Positions 1-5,782 of a DNA stretch of 8,886 bases are shown one piece after another. Each line of letters begins with the position of its first letter. The stretch's first letter is position 1. Origin of the DNA: Avidehalobacter sp964569265 (GTDB lineage Bacteria; Bacillota; Dehalobacteriia; UBA4068; UBA4997). A program made the translations under genes and the position numbers. Location: NCBI GenBank assembly GCA_964569265.1, contig CAZMTO010000040.1:1-8886 (forward strand), in the 5' to 3' direction. Below the pieces are notes generated by a model. The model searched no databases, was not told the DNA's origin, and saw only the letters and a list, made by a program, of their open reading frames with translations.

Positions 1-102
1 AAAAACGTTGATTTTAAAGGCTTTTTCGAGGGTCGGTTGGTATCCTGCCGTGGCAAGAGTATCCCAGATACGCGAAGCCAAATGACGAGTCGATTTAGGC
101 AT
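1..102 (-). CDS. Possible 5' end of an unidentified reading frame running off the window
   Basis: A minus-strand frame starting at ATG 102-100 stays open to the window edge (34 codons). It begins MPKSTRHLASRIWDTLATAG and ends EKAFKINVF, which looks protein-like, but I do not recognise a family. The frame is also open upstream of the ATG as far as a TAA near 177. There is no good ribosome binding site: a GGGTG lies only 2 nt before the ATG. The segment lies inside a repeat-rich, palindromic stretch, so it may be part of a dispersed element rather than a gene. Confidence 0.22.
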   Translation of the reverse strand, partial: MPKSTRHLASRIWDTLATAGYQPTLEKAFKINVF

Positions 103-172
103 TGCACCCAAAGTGCTGCGCTGCAAGAGTGGTACAGATGCAAGGAATAGAATTTCGAGTCGACAGAGGCGT
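53..172. repeat. Imperfect 70-nt-period direct repeat
   Basis: Two blocks recur at the same 70-nt offset. Positions 53-71 and 123-141 share GCAAGAGT, then a variable 4-5 nt, then CAGAT (14 of 19 identical by eye). Positions 86-102 and 156-172 share CGAGTCGA and AGGC (13 of 17 identical). The stretch between the blocks is poorly conserved. This suggests two diverged copies of a ~70-nt unit, or two similar domains of a structured RNA. Confidence 0.45.
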
Positions 173-201
173 ACTTAATGTACGCCGACAAGCGAGAAAT
201 T
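151..201. repeat. Long imperfect inverted repeat (hairpin)
   Basis: A perfect 7-bp stem GGCGTAC / GTACGCC (168-174 and 180-186) closes a TTAAT loop. An outer stem AATTTC / GAAATT (151-156 and 196-201) encloses it, separated by an internal loop. No T-tract follows on either strand, so it is not a canonical terminator. It lies just beyond the 3' end of yunB, next to a smaller GCGCT/AGCGC inverted repeat (239-253) that covers the yunB stop codon. Confidence 0.6.
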
Positions 202-241
202 ATATGACACAGCAGATGGTGTGCAGTTGTCCCTTCTGGCG

Positions 242-904
242 CTATTGCAGCGCAGGCTGCAGGTTTAAGTAGGTTTCCGGTATCGGCCCCACTATCACAC
301 TCTCCACTATCGGCAAAGTATCGGATATCTGCGCAAAGGTGGTTTGCAGCGGCAAAATAATGCCCACATCCACCACAATGTCCAGCATAATAGTGTGCTT
401 GGTTTGGTTTATGCCGGCCGCCGAAAATTCATCGTGTATATTTACCGACACCGAGCCGATAGGCAGCAGCGCCACAACCAAATTAGGCCCTTTGTCTGCC
501 AACAGCAAAGAACCCGTTAACAGGCCCAGCGGCACATTTATATCACTGCGCGACAAATTGCTGATTTTTTCTTCTAAATCTCGTGCCACCGACGTTACCA
601 GACGGGTTATTTTTACGGTATCCGGCTGCATAAGCGTCACCTGACCGTTTTCGTCGGTGGTAACATTTATAAGCTGCTGGTAGGCTACCCCGCTGCCCAT
701 TTGGTCATAAACAGCTTCGTTTATCAGCCGCACCACCGCCAAATGCACCTGCTGCGCCGCTACCTTTTCTACTATAGGGCGCAGGGTTTTATCTACGGCA
801 GTAAAGCAAAAGGCCAGAGCAAACACCAGCAGCAGCGCTATAAAACGCCGCCGCCGGTTGCCGCGCCGCTTGCCAAAGCCCTGTTTTTTCAGCGCGTTTT
901 TCAT
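242..904 (-). CDS. yunB: Sporulation protein YunB
   Basis: Small membrane-anchored protein of the YunB family. In Bacillus subtilis this is a mother-cell (sigma-E) sporulation gene needed for efficient spore formation; its biochemical role is unknown. The 220-residue product has a basic N-terminus (KKQGFGKRRGNRRRR), one hydrophobic segment at about residues 21-37, and a soluble remainder with the family's VDKTLRPIVEKVAAQQV region, an N-V-P-L-G-L segment and a C-terminal PIPETYLNL. I chose ATG 904 because a GGAGG lies 11 nt upstream (plus 916-920); the frame can be extended to a TTG at 937, but that has no ribosome binding site. It is divergent from the PBP gene with about 230 nt between the starts. 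The last residues (QPALQ) and the stop fall in a palindrome and may be a recent tail. Confidence 0.88.
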   Translation of the reverse strand: MKNALKKQGFGKRRGNRRRRFIALLLVFALAFCFTAVDKTLRPIVEKVAAQQVHLAVVRLINEAVYDQMGSGVAYQQLINVTTDENGQVTLMQPDTVKITRLVTSVARDLEEKISNLSRSDINVPLGLLTGSLLLADKGPNLVVALLPIGSVSVNIHDEFSAAGINQTKHTIMLDIVVDVGIILPLQTTFAQISDTLPIVESVIVGPIPETYLNLQPALQ

Positions 905-942
905 AAAAACTGCGGCCTCCGTATCACACATAGCCAATATTG

Positions 943-971
943 TGTATATAATAAGGATATTTTTGCGGCAA
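943..971 (-). promoter_or_regulatory. Weak candidate promoter for yunB
   Basis: On the minus strand a TTGCCG (966-971) and a TATACA (943-948) are spaced by 17 nt, which would place the start of transcription about 30 nt before the yunB ATG. The match is modest, and a sporulation sigma factor would be expected for this gene. I did not find a convincing sigma-E pair. Confidence 0.25.
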
Positions 972-1031
972 AAAATTTATGCAGCTTTATACCGCCAACT
1001 ATGGCAGTCCCTGCATAAAATTGGAATTTTC

Positions 1032-1060
1032 TTGCCTTGCCGCCGTATGTATGGTATAAT
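1032..1060 (+). promoter_or_regulatory. Sigma-A promoter of the PBP gene with extended -10
   Basis: TTGCCT (1032-1037), a 17-nt spacer and TATAAT (1055-1060), with TGG immediately before the -10 box (extended -10). Predicted start of transcription is near 1067, giving a leader of about 70 nt. Confidence 0.7.
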
Positions 1061-1094
1061 TTATACTGTATAGGTATGTAAGACGTTGCTTACA
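1054..1094. repeat. Cluster of small inverted repeats at the PBP transcription start and leader
   Basis: Three short palindromes follow each other. GTATAA-T-TTATAC (1054-1066) covers the -10 box. TATAC-T-GTATA (1062-1072) overlaps the expected start of transcription. TGTAAG-(6 nt)-CTTACA (1077-1094) lies in the leader. Such symmetry at a promoter can be an operator, but the sites are short and AT-rich. Confidence 0.35.
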
Positions 1095-1137
1095 AAAAAA
1101 TTAAAATTCTGCTGAAAATATTGCAGGAGGTGTAAAA

Positions 1138-3813
1138 ATGAGTACAAGAAAATTTGACTGGGACAAAAACGGCACCGATGATAAGCCAACAGCCAAAGCT
1201 GCTGCAAAATCTGCCGATACACCCAAAGCCACTAAACCCCGCAAAAAAAAGAAGCGCCGCTTTAGATGGGGCCGACTGTTTGCTCTGCTGGCCTGTATGG
1301 TGCTGGTTTGCGGCATAGGTGTAGCCGCCTATGTGGCCACCGTGCTTAAAGATTTGCCGGATTGGGACGAAAACGTGCTGCTTTCGGACAAAACCACGTT
1401 TTTATACGCAGACGACGGCAAGGTATTTTCCGAGCTGCATTCCAGTGAAAACCGCACCTATGTTACGCTTGATGATATGCCGGACTATCTTATTGATGCC
1501 TTTTTGGCCACCGAGGATGCCCGCTTTTATCAGCACCACGGCATAGACTTTATCCGTTTGGGCGGTGCGCTGCTGGTAGACTTAAAAACAATGTCCAGCT
1601 CTCAGGGTGCCAGCACCATAACTATGCAGTTGGCGCGTACTGCTATCTTAAACAATCAGGATAAAAAAATAGCGCGTAAGGTTAAAGAAGCTGTTCTGGC
1701 TATTCAGTTGGAAAATGAATATTCCAAAGATGAAATTTTAGCGCTGTATCTTAACGAAATTTACTTTGGCCACAGCGCCTATGGCGTACAGGCTGCCAGC
1801 CAGACTATTTTCGGCAAGGATGTTTCGGATATTGATATGGCCGAGGCTGCTACGCTGGTTGGTATTATCCGTAACCCCAAGCGCTATTCTCCCCTGTACG
1901 ATGCCGAAGCCTCTGACCGCGTAAAACGTCAGGTGCTTAAAAATCTGGAAGAATACACAGATAAATATAACGCCGAGGAAATTGCCGCCGCCAAAGAAGA
2001 AGTTGTTAAAACCGGCGAATCGGCATATTCGGCTGCGTATAACCACCCGTGGTACACCGACTACGTTATTGATTTGGTAGAAGATATACTTACCTCTCAG
2101 GGTTACGAGGCTTCTTCTATCTACACCGGCGGGTTCCGCATTTATACCACCCTTAACGAACAGGTGCAGTCGCTGATGGAAACCGCCTACAGCAAGGCCG
2201 AAAACTTCCCCGAAACATATTCGGCAGACCTGGTAGAAAGTGCTATGGTAGTGCTTGATGCCAAAAATAACGCCGTTTTGGGTCTGGTGGGCGGCCGGGA
2301 ATATTCTACCAAGCGCGGCTACAACCGTGCCACCGATATGCGCCGCCAGCCCGGCTCTACCTTTAAACCCATTGCCGACTATGCCCCGGCTATTGAAGCA
2401 GGATATTCGCCAGCAACCGTAGCCAACGATGTTAAAACCACCTTTGGCGGCAACTGGACTCCCGGCAACTACGACGGCTCTTACAAGGGCATTATCTCTA
2501 TGCGTACTGCCTGCCAGTATTCCGTAAACATTGCCTCGGTTAAATTTTTACAAATGGCCACCGTTGATGCCTCGCTGCAAATGCTTTCTAAGCTGGGCAT
2601 AGACTTGGATAAAGCCCACGACAGCAACCTGAGCATTGGTTTGGGCGGCCTTACCTACGGCGTATCGCCGCTGCAAATGGCCGGTGCCTACGGTGCCCTG
2701 GCCAACAGCGGTATCTACACCGAACCGTGGTGTATTTCTCGTATTGAAACCACCGACGGCAACGTTATTTACGAATCTGAGCTTAACCAGAATGTTGCAA
2801 TGAAGGAAACCACCGCTTATCTGGTAACCGATATGCTGAAAACCGTTACCACCAGCGGCACCGGCAGCCGTGCGCAGTTGCCTAACCGCACTGTTGCTTC
2901 TAAAACCGGTACTGTGCAGTTGCCGGACCTTAGCTACTTTAAGGGTAAAAACGGCAACCGCGATGCCTGGTTTGCAGCCTTTACGCCCGAAATGGTAGGC
3001 GTGGTTTGGATGGGCTATGACCACGACCAGGACGAAAACGGCACCGTGCAGTATTTGCGGCAGATTTACGGCGGCAAATACCCTGCCCTTATCTGGAAGT
3101 ATGTTATTGGCGGTGCCAGCAGCGATTTACCGGCTTCTACCTTTAAACAACCGGCCGGCATAGTATCGCTTACGGTTGATAAAATGACCGGTATGCTGCC
3201 TTCTGACGCTACTGTAGAAACCGTTACCGAGCTGTTTGATAAAGATAATGTTCCTACCGCCTCCGGCGAAGCTGTAACGTCGTATACGCTGTGTACCGAA
3301 ACTAACCTGCTGGCTACCAACTACTGCGCCGAAACCCGCACCATATACCGTATGGCCGAGCCTGACCCCACCAACGTAGTCGGCGGCGGGCAAAGTGTTA
3401 CCCCCACTGCTTACTGTACCAAGCATCAGGGCACGCAGGCACCTAACACCCCCAACAGCCCATACATCGGCGGAGACGATAATCATCCCGATCAATCGCA
3501 AACCGGGCTGCCGCCCACCGGCACCACCGGCGCCACTGCCCTTGGCACACCCACCGGTTTTACGGCCAGCCAGCGCACTGCTACATCGGTTTATGTAAAC
3601 TGGACGGATAACAACGACAACAGCACCAAATATCAGGTAGAATATTGGCAGGGCAGCAATTCTCCCAGCCAGATAACCACCTATTTTTATGACCTTACCA
3701 TTGATAACCTGACAGCCGGCGAAACCTACAGCTTCCGCGTCAGGGCCGTTACCGACGCTGAGGACAGCTACAGCGGCTGGTCTGACACGGTTAGCGTAAC
3801 CTTAGAATCTTAG
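1138..3813 (+). CDS. Class A penicillin-binding protein (PBP1A family) with C-terminal FN3 domain
   Basis: Bifunctional peptidoglycan synthase: it polymerises glycan strands from lipid II (GT51 domain) and cross-links stem peptides (DD-transpeptidase) on the outer face of the membrane. The 891-residue product has a lysine/arginine-rich cytoplasmic tail, a membrane segment at about 45-68, and GT51 motifs TEDARFYQHHG (catalytic Glu126), GASTITMQLAR (158-167), RKVKE (180-184) and EILALYLNEIYFG (199-211). The transpeptidase motifs are PGSTFK (Ser407 nucleophile, Lys410), SVN (462-464) and KTGT (589-592). After the catalytic core comes a Cys-containing segment and a Pro/Gly/Thr-rich linker at about 740-802. 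A fibronectin type III-like domain follows at about 803-889 (VNWTDN; LTAGETYSFRVRAV), perhaps for wall or polymer binding. AGGAGGTG at 1125-1132 sets the start. Single-gene unit ended by a strong terminator. Confidence 0.95.
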   Translation: MSTRKFDWDKNGTDDKPTAKAAAKSADTPKATKPRKKKKRRFRWGRLFALLACMVLVCGIGVAAYVATVLKDLPDWDENVLLSDKTTFLYADDGKVFSELHSSENRTYVTLDDMPDYLIDAFLATEDARFYQHHGIDFIRLGGALLVDLKTMSSSQGASTITMQLARTAILNNQDKKIARKVKEAVLAIQLENEYSKDEILALYLNEIYFGHSAYGVQAASQTIFGKDVSDIDMAEAATLVGIIRNPKRYSPLYDAEASDRVKRQVLKNLEEYTDKYNAEEIAAAKEEVVKTGESAYSAAYNHPWYTDYVIDLVEDILTSQGYEASSIYTGGFRIYTTLNEQVQSLMETAYSKAENFPETYSADLVESAMVVLDAKNNAVLGLVGGREYSTKRGYNRATDMRRQPGSTFKPIADYAPAIEAGYSPATVANDVKTTFGGNWTPGNYDGSYKGIISMRTACQYSVNIASVKFLQMATVDASLQMLSKLGIDLDKAHDSNLSIGLGGLTYGVSPLQMAGAYGALANSGIYTEPWCISRIETTDGNVIYESELNQNVAMKETTAYLVTDMLKTVTTSGTGSRAQLPNRTVASKTGTVQLPDLSYFKGKNGNRDAWFAAFTPEMVGVVWMGYDHDQDENGTVQYLRQIYGGKYPALIWKYVIGGASSDLPASTFKQPAGIVSLTVDKMTGMLPSDATVETVTELFDKDNVPTASGEAVTSYTLCTETNLLATNYCAETRTIYRMAEPDPTNVVGGGQSVTPTAYCTKHQGTQAPNTPNSPYIGGDDNHPDQSQTGLPPTGTTGATALGTPTGFTASQRTATSVYVNWTDNNDNSTKYQVEYWQGSNSPSQITTYFYDLTIDNLTAGETYSFRVRAVTDAEDSYSGWSDTVSVTLES

Positions 3814-3818
3814 CCTGA

Positions 3819-3859
3819 TAAAAACACCCAAGGGTCTGTGCGGCTTTTGGGTGTTTTTA
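3819..3859 (+). terminator. Rho-independent terminator after the PBP gene
   Basis: AAAAACACCCAA (3820-3831) pairs with TTGGGTGTTTTT (3847-3858), a 12-bp stem with a 15-nt loop. The arm ends in a T-run. It starts only 6 nt after the PBP stop codon. Confidence 0.85.
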
Positions 3860-3868
3860 AATATTTTT

Positions 3869-3874
3869 TATAAT
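3869..3874 (+). promoter_or_regulatory. Candidate -10 box just before comFC
   Basis: A perfect TATAAT sits 12 nt before the comFC ATG. A start of transcription near 3881 would leave a leader of only about 6 nt. The would-be -35 (TTTGGG, 3846-3851) is poor and lies in the terminator arm. Either comFC is nearly leaderless, or this match is fortuitous and expression comes from read-through. Confidence 0.35.
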
Positions 3875-3886
3875 ACGAGATGACCT

Positions 3887-4594
3887 ATGGATATTTTTAA
3901 GCAACTACGCGCCTTTATATGGCCCAACACCAACTGTGCAGTATGCGGCAAACCCAAATGCAGCAGCCTGCTGTGCGACGACTGCCAAAACCTTTTAAAC
4001 ACGCTTACGGTTTGCCCCAACTGCGGCAGCTTTACACCCAACGGCCACCTTAGCGGCCATTATTGCCCACAAGTTGCCAATGTTAATGCTGTGCTTACCT
4101 GCTTTCCGTATAATTCGGCGTTAAAAGGCCGCCTTAGGCTGCTAAAATACCACAACCGCCCGCAAATTGCCGCCGATATTGCACCACTGCTGCTACAGCG
4201 CTGGCAAAGCTTTGCCGCCAACGGCTACACCGCCGATGCTATTGTACCGGTGCCGCTGCACCCTGCCCGTATGGCAGAACGCGGCTACAACCAAAGCCAT
4301 CTTTTAGCTAAAGCACTGGCCGCCGAAGTTAAACTGCCGGTGTATGCCAATGCCGTAAAGCGCGTTAAAAACACCCGCCCCTTACACAGCCTAAACCCTG
4401 CCGAACGTGCTGCCAACCTGCAAAACGCCTTTGCCCCGGGCAGCGACATCAGCAAAATAAAGGGCAAGCGCATTATACTGCTGGATGATATTATAACCAC
4501 CGGTGCCACCGTGCAGCATTGCGCCCAAATTTTGTCGGAAGGCGGTGCCGTGCAGGTGTATGCGCTGGCAGCAGGCGGCCATTTGGTAAAATAA
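3887..4594 (+). CDS. comFC: ComF family phosphoribosyltransferase-like protein (ComFC)
   Basis: Member of the ComFC/GntX family. In competent bacteria ComFC works with the ComFA helicase in DNA uptake, but the family is widespread in non-competent Firmicutes and its reaction is not settled. The 235-residue length is typical. The N-terminal zinc-ribbon-like part has CAVC (17-20), CDDC (30-33) and CPNC (43-46) pairs plus Cys60. The type I phosphoribosyltransferase fold follows, with IVPVPLHPAR (119-128), RGYNQS (132-137), an RVKNTRPLHSLNPAERAANL region, and the PRPP loop LLDDIITTGAT (198-208). The ribosome binding site is weak (GAGATGA, about 4-7 nt before the ATG). No comFA lies in the window. 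It is separated from the PBP gene by a terminator. Confidence 0.92.
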   Translation: MDIFKQLRAFIWPNTNCAVCGKPKCSSLLCDDCQNLLNTLTVCPNCGSFTPNGHLSGHYCPQVANVNAVLTCFPYNSALKGRLRLLKYHNRPQIAADIAPLLLQRWQSFAANGYTADAIVPVPLHPARMAERGYNQSHLLAKALAAEVKLPVYANAVKRVKNTRPLHSLNPAERAANLQNAFAPGSDISKIKGKRIILLDDIITTGATVQHCAQILSEGGAVQVYALAAGGHLVK

Positions 4595-4622
4595 AAAATT
4601 AAACCCAGGCCCTAAAAAATAC

Positions 4623-4651
4623 TTGCAAATAAGCCGGCAAAGTAGTATTAT
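4623..4651 (+). promoter_or_regulatory. Promoter of tRNA-Ala
   Basis: TTGCAA (4623-4628), a 17-nt spacer and TATTAT (4646-4651). This places the start of transcription some 7-8 nt before the mature tRNA 5' end. No clear terminator separates it from comFC, so read-through is also possible. Confidence 0.55.
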
Positions 4652-4665
4652 TAGCTTATACGTTT

Positions 4666-4741
4666 GGGCCTGTAGCTCAGCTGGGAGAGCGTTCGGTTCG
4701 CATCCGAGAGGTCGACGGTTCGATCCCGTTCAGGTCCACCA
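4666..4741 (+). tRNA. tRNA-Ala, anticodon CGC
   Basis: A complete 76-nt cloverleaf with encoded CCA. The acceptor stem is GGGCCTG (4666-4672) with CAGGTCC (4731-4737), and it contains the G3:U70 wobble pair that is the alanine identity determinant. The D-stem is GCTC/GAGC. The anticodon stem TTCGG/CCGAG holds loop TTCGCAT, giving anticodon CGC, which reads GCG. The T-arm is GACGG-TTCGATC-CCGTT. The discriminator base is A. Confidence 0.97.
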
Positions 4742-4745
4742 ATAT

Positions 4746-4776
4746 AAATCACCGCCTTATGTTGCGGTGATTTTTT
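4746..4776 (+). terminator. Rho-independent terminator after tRNA-Ala
   Basis: AAATCACCGC (4746-4755) pairs perfectly with GCGGTGATTT (4764-4773) around an 8-nt loop, and the T-run continues to 4776. It begins 5 nt after the tRNA CCA end. Confidence 0.9.
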
Positions 4777-4857
4777 ACTTTACCTGCGGCGTTGGTGCAG
4801 CGGGCGCAAACTATGTATTTTTATGTGTTTTTGTGTAACAATTTGACAAAATATCAT

Positions 4858-4869
4858 ACAGATGTCTGT
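4858..4869. promoter_or_regulatory. Candidate operator upstream of the TetR gene
   Basis: ACAGA-TG-TCTGT is a 12-bp interrupted palindrome about 8 nt upstream of the predicted -35 box. TetR-family repressors usually bind such dyads near their own promoter. The arms are only 5 bp, and no second copy was found near the downstream PurF-like promoter. Confidence 0.35.
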
Positions 4870-4877
4870 TTTTTTGC

Positions 4878-4906
4878 TTGTTTTTTACGCGCTGTTAAAT
4901 TATAAT
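4878..4906 (+). promoter_or_regulatory. Promoter of the TetR-family gene
   Basis: TATAAT (4901-4906) is preceded at 17 nt by TTGTTT (4878-4883). The -10 is a full consensus and the -35 is weak. Predicted start of transcription is near 4913, about 27-36 nt before translation. A separate TTGACA at 4843-4848 has no -10 at the right distance. Confidence 0.5.
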
Positions 4907-4939
4907 AGGTATTGTTGGTAATTATTTTAATAAAAGGAA

Positions 4940-5656
4940 GTGGTACCCATAGCACTGACAAGCGCCAGCTTACCCACCAAAAAGCGTATACTTACAGTGT
5001 GTGTAAAGCTGTTTTTAGAGCAAGGGTATAAAAAAACCACCGTCGCTCAGATTATTAAAAAAGCCGGAGTATCCAACAGCAGCTTTCAAAATATTTTTAG
5101 AGCTAAAGACGGTGTATTAACCGAATTGACCAAGTTTATGTTCGGGTCGCAGTTTGGTACCGCCCGCCGTGCCATAGACGGCAAACTGCCGCCGGCTTAT
5201 GTGTATGCGGTAGAAACTGCTATTCAGCTAACACTTACCGAGATAAACGAAAATATACGCGAAATTTATATCGAGGCTTATACCCAAAAGGAAGCTTCTC
5301 AATACATTTCCGAGCAGATGTCTAAAGAATTATACCGCATTTTCAGCCAGTATCAACCGCAACTTACGATTGATGATTTTTGGGCTATGGATATTGGCAC
5401 CACCGGCATTATGCGCAACTATATGGCCTACCCCTGCGATGACGATTTTACTTTAGAAAGAAAAATTCACAGCTTTTTAACGCTTTCTCTGCGGTGCTAT
5501 AAAGTGCCGGAGGAAGAAATTGAAGGTATATTGCAATTTATTGACGATCTTGATATTCGTGCTGTAGCCGAACAGGTTATGCACACACTTTTTAAAGAGC
5601 TGCAAATGCACTTTAAGTTTACACTGTCAAGCTCCAGCTTAACGGTAAGAATGTAA
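4940..5656 (+). CDS. TetR/AcrR family transcriptional regulator
   Basis: Predicted DNA-binding repressor acting as a dimer; its ligand and targets are unknown. The N-terminal helix-turn-helix spans about residues 14-60: KKRILTVCVKLFLEQGYKKT, then TVAQIIKKAGVSNSSFQNIF, then KDGVL, the usual TetR pattern (F/Y-K-TT-I-A-AGVS-F-F-K-L). The all-alpha ligand/dimer domain (about 75-225) has no recognisable family signature. The 238-residue length is slightly above average. The first in-frame conventional codon is GTG 4940, but it lies within the ribosome binding match AAGGAAGTG (4933-4941). An ATA at 4949 has better spacing, giving ALTSASLPTKK after the initiator. An autoregulatory dyad may lie at 4858-4869. 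The PurF-like gene follows after 126 nt with its own promoter. Confidence 0.88.
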   Translation: MVPIALTSASLPTKKRILTVCVKLFLEQGYKKTTVAQIIKKAGVSNSSFQNIFRAKDGVLTELTKFMFGSQFGTARRAIDGKLPPAYVYAVETAIQLTLTEINENIREIYIEAYTQKEASQYISEQMSKELYRIFSQYQPQLTIDDFWAMDIGTTGIMRNYMAYPCDDDFTLERKIHSFLTLSLRCYKVPEEEIEGILQFIDDLDIRAVAEQVMHTLFKELQMHFKFTLSSSSLTVRM

Positions 5657-5666
5657 TAAAACAGCC

Positions 5667-5699
5667 GGGTATTTTTTAGCCAACACCTTGAAGATACCC
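5667..5699. repeat. Inverted repeat between the TetR and PurF-like genes
   Basis: GGGTATTTTT (5667-5676) can pair with GAAGATACCC (5690-5699), 10 bp including two G-T pairs. No T-run follows the right arm, so it is at best a weak terminator for the TetR gene. The right arm contains the -35 box of the next promoter. Confidence 0.35.
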
Positions 5700-5717
5700 C
5701 ACTGTATTTGTTATAAT
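5688..5717 (+). promoter_or_regulatory. Promoter of the PurF-like gene
   Basis: TTGAAG (5688-5693), an 18-nt spacer and TATAAT (5712-5717). The start of transcription should lie near 5724, where the short dyad CTGC-AAA-GCAG (5724-5734) is found. The leader is about 60 nt, too short for a purine or PRPP riboswitch with expression platform. Confidence 0.6.
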
Positions 5718-5782
5718 ATACTTCTGCAAAGCAGGTAAAACAAGTTGGGTAAAATAATTTTAATTTTAATGGGGGAATAATT

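Noticed and set aside
4623..4838. Plus-strand frame passing through tRNA-Ala
   Set aside because: It overlaps the tRNA, its promoter and its terminator; a typical spurious frame.
4843..4848. TTGACA as the -35 of the TetR gene
   Set aside because: No acceptable -10 lies 16-18 nt downstream; the TATAAT at 4901 is far too distant.
5718..5782. Purine or PRPP riboswitch upstream of the PurF-like gene
   Set aside because: The leader is only about 60 nt, with no three-way junction pattern and no terminator hairpin with T-run before the ATG.
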